NCBI GenBank assembly: GCA_026702845.1
Contig: JADCLS010000009.1
Location: 166,625-230,624 of the forward strand
Source of the DNA: Candidatus Heimdallarchaeota archaeon
GTDB lineage: Archaea; Asgardarchaeota; Heimdallarchaeia; Heimdallarchaeales; Kariarchaeaceae
Reading direction: 5' to 3'
DNA: 64,000 nt
The translations under genes were made by a program, and so were the position numbers. Under the pieces are notes generated by a model. That model had not been told where the DNA came from and did not search any database. It saw nothing but the letters and a program-made list of their open reading frames with translations. Position 1 is the stretch's first letter. Each line of letters begins with the position of its first letter. This document shows, in pieces, positions 55,701 through 64,000 of the stretch.

Positions 55701-58175
55701 TTATAGTTGTACAAAGTAATAGCCATTATCAAGTAATACAGCATTAGCATTGAGTAATGATCTGATTGCTTCAACAGATAGATGACCGTAGGCTGCAATA
55801 TAAGATGCTACCAGACCAGTAACTTTTGGAGCTGAGAATGATGTACCAGAGACAATCATTAACATACCCTCATGGTTAATGGTAATGACATTCTCACCAA
55901 CAGCAACAAGTTCAACATAATCACCAGAATTTGACCACTCTGTAAATTCACCGTCCATATTGACAGATCCTACAGCAATAACCTCATCGTACATTGCTGG
56001 CCAACTGGCTTCGGTTGTTGATAAATCACCATCACCGTTGTTACCTGCAGAAGCTACTAGAGTTACTCCTTGAGCATAAGCCCAGGCAATGGCCTCATCA
56101 ATATATGCTGGTGGAACTTCATCTCCAGAAGAGAAAGACATGTTAATTACTTCAGCATCATCATCTGTTCCTAGAATTCCATCAGGGCCATAAACTGCGA
56201 GATAAATTGCTTCCGCAAGATCATCCCAATCACCTTCCTGTGTCTCATCATCAATAATTTTGATTGAGTACAGATCTGCCATTGGGTATTGCTTTTGAAT
56301 TAATGCAGCTATAGCTGTACCATGGCCAAGGTTATCTGCAGGATTATTTCCAGTAGTATCAACACTCCAAACAAGGTTTAATCCAACTTCAGAAGATATA
56401 CCAGTATCAAGAACTGCAACATCTACATCATTAGAATGAGAATGTTTCATTTTCTTATTGAATTTTTTATATGGTTTGTTGATATTCTTCATACCTTTCT
56501 TGAAGTCCTTCTTGGTTGCATGGTTCTTCTGCATCCAGTAGCTGGTAATCTTTAGTTGCATCCAGAAACTGTCTACACCGATCTGCATGAAGTATCCGTT
56601 ATAGGTAAGTTGCATCCAATAACTGGTAATCATGAGTTGCATCCAGAAACTATCAACCTCAAGTTGCATCCAATATCCATCATGAGTGAATTGCATCCAG
56701 AAACTGGTAAGGATAAACTGCATCCAGAAACTATCCGCTACAAGTTGCATCCAGAAGCTATCGAAACCTAATTGCATCCAGAAGCCATCATGAGTAAATT
56801 GCATCCAGAAGCTAGTAAGGGACATCTGCATCCAGAAACTATCAACTCCAAGCTGCATCCAAAAACCATCAAGGGCTAATTGCATCCAGAAGCTGGTTAA
56901 CATTAATTGCATCCAGAAGCCATCAATACCCAATTGCATCCAAAAACCATCAGCTGTAAATTGCATCCAGAAACCAGTTAATAATAATTGCATCCAGAAG
57001 CCGTCAATTCCTAACTGCATCCAGAAACCATCAGCTGTAAGTTGCATCCAGAAACTGGTTAACATAAATTGCATCCAAAAGCCGTCAAGTCCTAACTGCA
57101 TCCAGAAACCATCAGCTGTAAGTTGCATCCAGAAACTGGTTAACATAAATCGCATCCAAAAGCCATCAACTCCGAGCTGCATCCAAAAGCCATCAAGGGC
57201 TAATTGCATCCAGAAGCCAGTAAGTAATAATTGCATGAAGAAACCTTCAAGATCAAAGCCATCCTGCATCCAAAAACCATTGGGATCTAATTGCATGAAG
57301 AAGCCATCAAGGTCAAAACCATCTTGCATCCAGAAACCATCTGCTAAAAGCTGCATCCAGAAGCCTTCAAGGTCAAAACCATCTTGCATAAAGAAACCAT
57401 CAAGTCCCAATTGCATCCAAAAGCCGTCAAGTCCCAATTGCATCCAGAAGCCTTCAGGATCAAAACCATCTTGCATCCAGAAGCCGTCAAGATCTAATCC
57501 ATCTTGCATCCAGAAACCGGTGGGATCTAATTGCATCCAAAAGCCTTCAAGGTCAAAGCCATCCTGCATAAAGAAACCATCAAGCCCTAATTGCATAAAG
57601 AAGCCTTCAAGTCCTAACTGCATGAAGAAACCTTCAAGATCAAAGCCATCTTGCATCCAAAAACCATCAAGTCCTAACTGCATAAAGAAACCTTCAAGAT
57701 CAAAGCCATCTTGCATCCAGAAACCATCAAGTCCTAATTGCATAAAGAAGCCTTCAAGACCTAACTGCATAAAGAAACCATTAAGATCAAAGCCATCCTG
57801 CATCCAAAAGCCGTCAGTAGCTAATTGCATCCAGAAACCGTCACTATCAAAGCCATCTTGCATCCAAAAGCCGTCAGTAGCTAATTGCATGAAGAATGTT
57901 TCTGGATCGAAACCGTCTTGCATCCAAAAGCCATCAATGCCTAATTGCATGAAGAAGGCCTCTAAATCAAAACCATCCTGCATGAAAAATGCTTCAAGTC
58001 CAAGTTGTTCTAGGTCAAAAGTTGTATCAAAAGAATTGGGAGAGAAAGCTCCATGATCCGGAGAAATAGCAGCAGAGACCGGACCCATGGTTAGACCTAT
58101 GAACAACATGAAAACAAGAACCATCTTGGGTAATTTGTGTGTGTTCAATTTAATTTCCTCTAATAAATGATTCAT
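55701..58175 (-). CDS. subtilisin-like protease with about 52 FWMQ tandem repeats
   Basis: An 824-residue exported S8 serine protease. Residues 1-36 include a signal peptide. Residues about 64-549 are about 52 tandem units of 9 or 11 residues, each starting F/Y-W/F-M-Q. A lysine-rich linker (about 552-578) follows, then the catalytic domain: D590 (VLDTGIS), H618 (GHGTAIA), Asn in SAGNNGDG, S779 (GTSFSAPK). All three catalytic residues are present. There is no C-terminal anchor; it ends GYYFVQL. The first half alternates 9- and 11-mers with DGFD; the second half is mostly 9-mers in groups of three. The repeats may be a solenoid for binding or assembly. Six decayed relatives lie to the left. 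Confidence 0.9.
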   Translation of the reverse strand: MNHLLEEIKLNTHKLPKMVLVFMLFIGLTMGPVSAAISPDHGAFSPNSFDTTFDLEQLGLEAFFMQDGFDLEAFFMQLGIDGFWMQDGFDPETFFMQLATDGFWMQDGFDSDGFWMQLATDGFWMQDGFDLNGFFMQLGLEGFFMQLGLDGFWMQDGFDLEGFFMQLGLDGFWMQDGFDLEGFFMQLGLEGFFMQLGLDGFFMQDGFDLEGFWMQLDPTGFWMQDGLDLDGFWMQDGFDPEGFWMQLGLDGFWMQLGLDGFFMQDGFDLEGFWMQLLADGFWMQDGFDLDGFFMQLDPNGFWMQDGFDLEGFFMQLLLTGFWMQLALDGFWMQLGVDGFWMRFMLTSFWMQLTADGFWMQLGLDGFWMQFMLTSFWMQLTADGFWMQLGIDGFWMQLLLTGFWMQFTADGFWMQLGIDGFWMQLMLTSFWMQLALDGFWMQLGVDSFWMQMSLTSFWMQFTHDGFWMQLGFDSFWMQLVADSFWMQFILTSFWMQFTHDGYWMQLEVDSFWMQLMITSYWMQLTYNGYFMQIGVDSFWMQLKITSYWMQKNHATKKDFKKGMKNINKPYKKFNKKMKHSHSNDVDVAVLDTGISSEVGLNLVWSVDTTGNNPADNLGHGTAIAALIQKQYPMADLYSIKIIDDETQEGDWDDLAEAIYLAVYGPDGILGTDDDAEVINMSFSSGDEVPPAYIDEAIAWAYAQGVTLVASAGNNGDGDLSTTEASWPAMYDEVIAVGSVNMDGEFTEWSNSGDYVELVAVGENVITINHEGMLMIVSGTSFSAPKVTGLVASYIAAYGHLSVEAIRSLLNANAVLLDNGYYFVQL
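56528..57988 (-). repeat. coding tandem repeats (27/33 bp units)
   Basis: About 52 imperfect units of 27 or 33 bp within the subtilase gene. The 5' part alternates 33- and 27-bp units; the 3' part is made of 27-bp units in an 81-bp higher-order pattern (LTADG, LGxDG, MLTS types). All units are in frame with no stop codon. Confidence 0.9.
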
Positions 58176-59093
58176 CTTTTGGAGATATATATTTTCCGAG
58201 GTGAAAAAAGCCGTATACTTTTACTAGGAGGCCTGAACTCCTAGAAAAACTATCCGCACATTATGGAAAAAATGAAATTACTATACTTTTGTTAAGCACC
58301 CTTGAGCATGGTTTAAAGCATTGAGACAGCAGATATGAGATCAATTGAAATATTAATTGTATAACGAATATATGATTTGATTATTCAATTACTTTTTTTA
58401 GACACGTTTTTTTCCGTTTTCTGAGAACCTCAAATCACTTATTCACAGAGGCATTCTAACTGAATAATTTTTTGACAAGTATTGAAGCACACTTTTTTCG
58501 TACAAGTTGCCATATATTATTATCGACAAAGTCGACATACTTTTTTTACCACCTCTAAAAATATATTTAAATAATTAAAAAAATGTTTTAATAATTGAAA
58601 TGAAACTCTGTTTTTTCAAATTTATCTAAATTCAAAAAATAAACTAATTATTAACGGAAAAAATATATAGTTTTTTTTAAAGGAATTGCATAAAATATCA
58701 TATATAAAAATCCTAAATTCCCGATACTATTCTCAGTTTAGAGAAAAGAGAATCTCATCTTATTTAAAATCAATGGTAGTACAAATTCTAAATATCTGTA
58801 TGCTAGAGAATAAACCTATTATCCGACTGGTGAGTTCGATAATCAGACGATATTTAAATAGATTTTATTTATATAAGATTTAATCTACACCTAACTAAAA
58901 CCTCGACATCTGATTCAAAGTACTCGGGAAATCAATTTACAGATTGTTTAGTTGTCATGCATTAATCAAGTTCTTTAAATGAATTAATCGAGAAAAAAGA
59001 TCAAGTTGTGATCTAAAATATAAACAAAATATGTTTCCAAAATAATACTATATCACCAATACCTTTATATCCTAAAATTTAAAAAAATCAGAC
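58176..59093. other. long divergent intergenic region
   Basis: This lies between the subtilase (minus) and the 1534-residue surface protein (plus). A hairpin CTAGGAG/CTCCTAG (58224-58230 with 58238-58244) and a TATA-like stretch on the minus strand (ATATATAT near 58190) precede the subtilase start. A small palindrome TCGAC-AAA-GTCGA lies at 58523-58535. The TATA of the surface protein is TTTATATCC at 59064-59072. A 65-codon frame at 58686-58883 has poor composition and is probably chance. Confidence 0.4.
59064..59072 (+). promoter_or_regulatory. TATA box of surface protein gene
   Basis: TTTATATCC is centred about 26 nt before ATG 59094, as expected for a leaderless transcript. Confidence 0.5.
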
Positions 59094-62000
59094 ATGGAGC
59101 GAGGTAGATCCCTTTCCTTATTTGTAATTACGATTCTGATTGTTAGCATGTCTTTTTCAAGCATTAATAGTCAGCAAAATAATTCTGAAGAGAAAATAAT
59201 GCCAATATATGATAATCTCTCACAGAATTCATCACCCTTTGTAGATCAAAAAATTCACAAAGTTGAAGAGGTTTCTCAACCTATTGACCGTGTAGATACA
59301 CAAAACAAAGAAATTACTGAGAAAAGTACTACTGAAATAAATAAGGGTTTATCATTAGACGCCAGCACTTCAGAATTTGATGTACTAAAAGTACTTTACA
59401 AGAATACTAGTTCTGGTCAGTATATTAATCATGGTGTACCAGGTATGGAACTTGAAGTCTGCACATTGGTTCAAGGACCAATTAATGAGGATTTTGATTT
59501 TTCATTAAGAGGTACGTCAGGTTCAGGTAGTGACCTAAAATTAACTGAATATTATTATGACCTGGATTTAACATCAAGTCAAACTCTTTGGATTAATATA
59601 ACTTATACTCTTCATGATCTGACGACGATTAATAACAATGATATCAGGTTTTACTATATTTTTATGGAAACTCCAACTTGGAATGTGAATATATATGATG
59701 GAAGAGATGAATCTAGAGCAGATGCTTTCAGACTTTACGTAAAAGGAAGTATTGCAATAGATAAGATTGTATTTTTCAATAATTCAATCGCTTCTGACAC
59801 AAAAATTAGTTTAGCACAAAAAAATTGGAAACTTGTTCCAAGATTTTATTTCCAAATTATTAATGCTCCGATTTGGGGTTTCACATTGGATCCATTTTTC
59901 AAAAATGATATAGTTTGGGGAATTGATACTGCTGCAACATATAATGGATTAGATCTTACCTTGACGGATACCTATGATCAGGGAAATTATTATTGGACAC
60001 CATATAATTCAAGCAGCTTACCTGCCCAGCTCATTATTGATCCATCTAGAACGTATGGAACAGGGTTATTTGAAACTCGAGGCATATTTGGAGGAATTTC
60101 AGATAATCTCGATGGTTCTTATAATGAAGCCCCCTATCTAGAGAGTAGATCAGAATCGACGATTTTGGTTACTGACGATATCAAGTATACGGATCCAGTC
60201 ATTAAATTGATCACACCTAATACTGGGAAAATGATTAATAATTCAGAGGTCTATGTTTATGCATTGATTGAATCTTCTTTGTCTAATGGTTTAATAGAAT
60301 CTATTCTGATTAATGAAACAGAAGTTATTTCTGATTACAACCCATGGACAACTGAGTTAACAACTATTTATAACATTTCAAATTATACTGAAGATACAAT
60401 TTATTTGTTAAATATAACCGTAATTGACAAAGGGGGTAGAACTACTTCAGAATTAATTTATTTACAATCTAATATAGAATCATTTTTTGAACCACATGGA
60501 TATAAATCTGACATTTCTGTTAAATCAAACTCAATATTTACATTTTATACCTCATTTAGCACAGTATTTTCTTATTTAAGAGATGATGTAAATATTTCTT
60601 TAATTCCAAAATTTGAGATATCCTTAGAAATTAACCAGACTACACATACTGGTTTGTCTATCCCTGAGGAGTTTGAGGGTGGTATTGATGAGACTATATT
60701 CTTAATGATGAAAAATCCAAGTTTATCATTTAAAATAAATCTAAAATTGAGTTTAAATTACATTTTTCAGTCAGAAAACTATTTCTTTGCAGGATCATGG
60801 GTACTTTACGATGATAATTACTTTGTCTTAAAAATAATCGAATTAGGAGTAAAAGAATTCCATTTGAATGAATTTATTGATTCAGATATTCTTCGAAAAA
60901 TAACTCATTTTGAGGTAGATGTAATTGATATCCTACCTTCGTACATCTCATGGTTGGGAAATCTAGTTTTATCATTAGATATTGATCCTTATATTAAATT
61001 GATTAGCTCAATGAAAGTTGATTTACAAATTGATGGTGGAACAGCTTCACAAGATTCTTTTATTTGGAATAGTGAGGGAATCAAATACACAGAAGTAACT
61101 CCAGATCCATCGTACAATGGAAACACGTCTGTCACAATAACTAATGTACAATTGGAATTACTTGCAGGTTTCCAAGTTGATTTCATACTGACCTTAAATG
61201 GTAATATACTAGGATATCAAATCACATCTGTAAATTTGAATGATTGGCTTCGAGATTACTTTGGTATCATAATACCAGTATTTAGTAGGTGGTTTGATGT
61301 TATATATGTTGATTTTCCTGATGGTGTTTCATTAACTTCATACACCTTACCTACCAGATCAACAGTTCAATTAATAGGACATCAAGAGCTGACCACTAGC
61401 CAGAAGTTAAGATTTAATTACTCAACCAGTCTGGGTAATATAGAAAATGCAGTTGTGAATACTACTTTTCTTGGAGCAACATACACAGCCACAGAAATAG
61501 GAAATGGTCTATATGAATTGGTATTACCTCTTACTAGTGCGAATACGACCATACAAGTGAATTTTACTAGGATTTATCAGCAGTCCAAGTATTACAATAT
61601 CTATCTTAGCAATATTATTAGTGACGGAGACATTATTTCTCCAAGTATAGATTCTTTATCTCATACTAGTGGGAGTATTACAAATTCAACACAAATAAGT
61701 ATCTCAGCATCAATCACAGACAACGTTGAGGTCTATTCGGCGATATTATATTATTCAACAAATGGAGGAATATCATGGAATTCAATTTTAATGAGTAATC
61801 CCTATACTGTCAATTTGGGTACTTTTGATCCTAATACAATACTTTGTTATTATGTAAATGCAAGTGATACTAGTGGTAATTTTATTGTATCACCTAGCAA
61901 AGTGTTGCAAATTGAAGAATTTGTTGGAGATATTACATATCCAGTTGTAACCTCCATTTCAATAACATCGGGTATCAATACTGAATATTCGCTGACAGAG

Positions 62001-63698
62001 GTTAATGTGGATATTGTTGCTTCAGATGATGTTGCGATATCAGTTATTAAATTGTTTACCAGCTATAATGGTGGAAGCACCTGGATAGAAGATATAATTG
62101 ATGGAAATAATCTATTTTTCACTTTAGGGATCAACTCTGCTCCTGAAATGCTCTTATATTATGTTGAGGTAACAGATACTAGCTTCAATACATATCGATC
62201 ATTAGCAAAATCTCATCAATTGCCATACATTCCCCCAGTGATAGATACAAATTTACCAGAATTATCAGACCTAAGACATAATAATGGAGAAATTACAGAT
62301 ATCACAGAAGTAATAATATCAGCTACAGCAAGTGATGATATTTCAATAGGATCAGTCATTCTATACTATTCAATTGATGCTGGATCGACCTGGATAACTG
62401 AAACTATGACATTATCAACAGAGTACACAGTATCGATTGGAACCTTTGAAGAGGGAGTAACTGTACTTTATTATGTTAATGTCACGGATACAAGTGATAA
62501 TTTCCAAGTATCTTCAAGCAAATCATTTACGGTTCAAATTACTCCTAAAGATTCTACCTCTCCAGTTATCAACAGTATTAATCATGATCCAAGTATAATC
62601 ACTGCTAGTACACAGGTAGTGATAACAGCAGTTGCTACTGATAATGTCGCAATTGATTCGGTTATCCTTTTCTACACACAGGATGGAGGTATAACATGGT
62701 TGGAGTTTCCAATGTTTATTGATGAAGTATATACTGCAACAATAGGTAGTTTTGCAGAAGGAACTATAGTAACCTATTATGTTAATGCAACCGACACCAG
62801 TGGTAATGAAAAGGTTTCAACAAGCCATACATTTATAGTACAAGTCACCCCAGGTGATAGCACCCCACCTGTAATAAGTTCTGTGACTCACACTCCAACT
62901 GAAATTACTTCTAGCACACTAGTGGAGATCTCAGCGATAGTTACTGATAATGTTGAAGTGACATCAGTCAAACTATATTATTCACTTGATGGTGGTTCTG
63001 CATGGAATACAACCCAAATGATCTTTGAAAATGTGTATGCAATATCTATTGGAAGTTTTCCAGAGGGAAGTACAGTTCTTTTCTATATTAATGCAACTGA
63101 CAGTAGTAACAATTACTTTGTTTCTGCTAGCAAATTCTTTACTGTTCAGATAACACCAACTGATATTGAAGTTCCTGAGATATTCAGTATTTCGCATGGA
63201 CCAGCTGAAATCAATGAGACAACCATTGTGTCTATTTTTGCTACCGTTTTAGATAATATTGAAGTTGAAGCAGTGGTGCTCTATTTCTCAACGGATGCTG
63301 GGATCTCTTGGACTAGTATATCCATGATTTACAATTCAGAATATATGGCAAATATCGGACCCTTTGCAGGAGGAGTATCGGTATTGTATTATATTAATGC
63401 TACAGATATAAGTGAAAACTATGCAATCTCAATCACAAAGGCTTTTAAGGTGGATTCTTCAATTCCTACCGAAACTGTGATCTCAACTGTAACAGAGACA
63501 ATTGAAGGAACAACTTCAGTGACAGATACTACTACAGAGATACAAACTGAGGAAATTACCATTACATCTTTTGATACTGAATCTATTATATCGCAACTTA
63601 CGGTTACTAATACTGAATCAACACCATTGAATATGTTTTCAATAATTTCCATCATATTCTTCTCAATTATTGGTATTCGAAGGAAAAGACAAAAGTAA
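59094..63698 (+). CDS. large surface protein with six Ig-like repeats
   Basis: A 1534-residue exported protein. The signal peptide (1-26) precedes a Ser/Thr/Glu-rich stretch (30-90), a large beta-rich N-terminal part (90-840) and six tandem Ig-like repeats of about 100 residues each (850-1457). Each repeat has the pattern SATDNVxIxSVxLYYSxDGGxTW, ending LYYxNATDxSxN. A Thr/Glu-rich stalk and a C-terminal membrane segment with basic tail (IGIRRKRQK) follow. Many N-x-T/S sites suggest glycosylation. It lies divergent to the subtilase. It is probably an adhesin or S-layer-like protein. Confidence 0.85.
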   Translation: MERGRSLSLFVITILIVSMSFSSINSQQNNSEEKIMPIYDNLSQNSSPFVDQKIHKVEEVSQPIDRVDTQNKEITEKSTTEINKGLSLDASTSEFDVLKVLYKNTSSGQYINHGVPGMELEVCTLVQGPINEDFDFSLRGTSGSGSDLKLTEYYYDLDLTSSQTLWINITYTLHDLTTINNNDIRFYYIFMETPTWNVNIYDGRDESRADAFRLYVKGSIAIDKIVFFNNSIASDTKISLAQKNWKLVPRFYFQIINAPIWGFTLDPFFKNDIVWGIDTAATYNGLDLTLTDTYDQGNYYWTPYNSSSLPAQLIIDPSRTYGTGLFETRGIFGGISDNLDGSYNEAPYLESRSESTILVTDDIKYTDPVIKLITPNTGKMINNSEVYVYALIESSLSNGLIESILINETEVISDYNPWTTELTTIYNISNYTEDTIYLLNITVIDKGGRTTSELIYLQSNIESFFEPHGYKSDISVKSNSIFTFYTSFSTVFSYLRDDVNISLIPKFEISLEINQTTHTGLSIPEEFEGGIDETIFLMMKNPSLSFKINLKLSLNYIFQSENYFFAGSWVLYDDNYFVLKIIELGVKEFHLNEFIDSDILRKITHFEVDVIDILPSYISWLGNLVLSLDIDPYIKLISSMKVDLQIDGGTASQDSFIWNSEGIKYTEVTPDPSYNGNTSVTITNVQLELLAGFQVDFILTLNGNILGYQITSVNLNDWLRDYFGIIIPVFSRWFDVIYVDFPDGVSLTSYTLPTRSTVQLIGHQELTTSQKLRFNYSTSLGNIENAVVNTTFLGATYTATEIGNGLYELVLPLTSANTTIQVNFTRIYQQSKYYNIYLSNIISDGDIISPSIDSLSHTSGSITNSTQISISASITDNVEVYSAILYYSTNGGISWNSILMSNPYTVNLGTFDPNTILCYYVNASDTSGNFIVSPSKVLQIEEFVGDITYPVVTSISITSGINTEYSLTEVNVDIVASDDVAISVIKLFTSYNGGSTWIEDIIDGNNLFFTLGINSAPEMLLYYVEVTDTSFNTYRSLAKSHQLPYIPPVIDTNLPELSDLRHNNGEITDITEVIISATASDDISIGSVILYYSIDAGSTWITETMTLSTEYTVSIGTFEEGVTVLYYVNVTDTSDNFQVSSSKSFTVQITPKDSTSPVINSINHDPSIITASTQVVITAVATDNVAIDSVILFYTQDGGITWLEFPMFIDEVYTATIGSFAEGTIVTYYVNATDTSGNEKVSTSHTFIVQVTPGDSTPPVISSVTHTPTEITSSTLVEISAIVTDNVEVTSVKLYYSLDGGSAWNTTQMIFENVYAISIGSFPEGSTVLFYINATDSSNNYFVSASKFFTVQITPTDIEVPEIFSISHGPAEINETTIVSIFATVLDNIEVEAVVLYFSTDAGISWTSISMIYNSEYMANIGPFAGGVSVLYYINATDISENYAISITKAFKVDSSIPTETVISTVTETIEGTTSVTDTTTEIQTEEITITSFDTESIISQLTVTNTESTPLNMFSIISIIFFSIIGIRRKRQK

Positions 63699-63945
63699 TT
63701 AACAATTACTATAAACTAGATTATTCCGTTTTAAACAAAGCCAACGATTTTTATTTTGTACTCAAGCATTGAGTTTACTACTTATGATTCCCCAGTTCAG
63801 CAGCCGATAACTTAACTTGTTTATTAATCTACTACCTTTTCAGAGCCAATCATATTTGTAAATTTTCACGTGATCTCTGAATGATATAAAAATAAAATGC
63901 CTTGTTCAAAAATTATCTAGATAAATAATTACTTAACTAGAGATT
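63699..63945. other. intergenic gap
   Basis: AT-rich, with no open frame or clear structure seen. It lies between the surface protein and the possible gene end at the right edge. Confidence 0.4.
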
Positions 63946-64000
63946 TTAAGCTCTTTTCCACAGGTCAGAGATAGATTCTAAAATATCTGGGTCTATAAGT
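63946..64000 (-). CDS. possible C-terminal end of a gene (partial)
   Basis: On the minus strand an open frame from the window edge reads LIDPDILESISDLWKRA-stop. The composition looks like a real protein end. The window shows only 17 codons, so this is tentative. Confidence 0.3.
   Translation of the reverse strand, partial: LIDPDILESISDLWKRA

Noticed and set aside
56528..57988. Regular 27-bp repeats that could be taken for a CRISPR-like array.
   Set aside because: No unique spacers; the units are coding, in frame, and grade into each other.
57235..58056. Plus-strand frame of 273 codons rich in Lys, Pro, Ser and Cys.
   Set aside because: It is the complement of the FWMQ repeats. The pattern follows from the repeat on the other strand, and there is no start context or known family.
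58686..58883. Open frame of 65 codons before the surface protein.
   Set aside because: Composition is rich in Ile, Arg, Tyr and Ser in AT-rich DNA, with no family; probably chance.
1..64000. tRNA and rRNA genes.
   Set aside because: No T-loop type sequence with matching acceptor stem or rRNA-like block was found by eye; a covariance search would be needed to be sure.

Overview
This window looks archaeal. TATA-like boxes lie about 25 nt before many first start codons (leaderless layout), internal genes have GGTGAT/GGAG-type ribosome sites, and several secreted proteins end in a membrane anchor with a basic tail. The DNA is AT-rich. Two proteins with longin-like segments, a membrane protein with a RING-like zinc finger and two leucine-rich-repeat proteins suggest an Asgard archaeon, possibly Heimdallarchaeia-like. 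That placement is inference. No rRNA, tRNA or CRISPR was seen. Layout: 1-3174 encodes a heterodimeric ABC exporter, with the second gene cut by the window edge. 3265-12951 holds mixed genes: hypothetical proteins, a small winged-helix protein behind an unusual hairpin leader, an aminotransferase, two alpha/beta hydrolases, a GPH-type sugar symporter and a leucine-rich-repeat protein. 13023-35976 is a glucan utilisation locus. It has cytosolic glucan phosphorylase, a GH57 4-alpha-glucanotransferase/amylase and a maltokinase-like kinase, then a surface protein with PKD domains. A maltodextrin-type ABC importer follows (anchored binding protein, two enlarged permeases, MalK-like ATPase), and last a secreted GH57 amylopullulanase-like enzyme. 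Together these would cut starch outside, import oligosaccharides and phosphorolyse them inside. Unrelated small genes (22552-26645) split the importer. 36323-48340 is ordinary mixed content: 2-hydroxyacid dehydrogenase, ACT protein, LRR protein, P1 peptidase, longin-like protein, a PadR/HAAS-like pair, TPR protein, UlaG-like hydrolase, a three-gene membrane/secreted operon and a GNAT acetyltransferase. 48997-58175 is the most unusual part. Six decayed 3' ends of subtilisin-like protease genes, all on the minus strand, alternate with small toxin-antitoxin-like modules (RelBE, TumE/DUF6516 type, DUF433/DUF5615). They lead up to one intact subtilase of 824 residues. That protein carries about 52 tandem 9- or 11-residue repeats built on F-W/F-M-Q in front of a complete Asp/His/Ser catalytic domain. 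59094-63698 encodes a divergent 1534-residue surface protein with six Ig-like repeats. A possible minus-strand gene end lies at the right edge.
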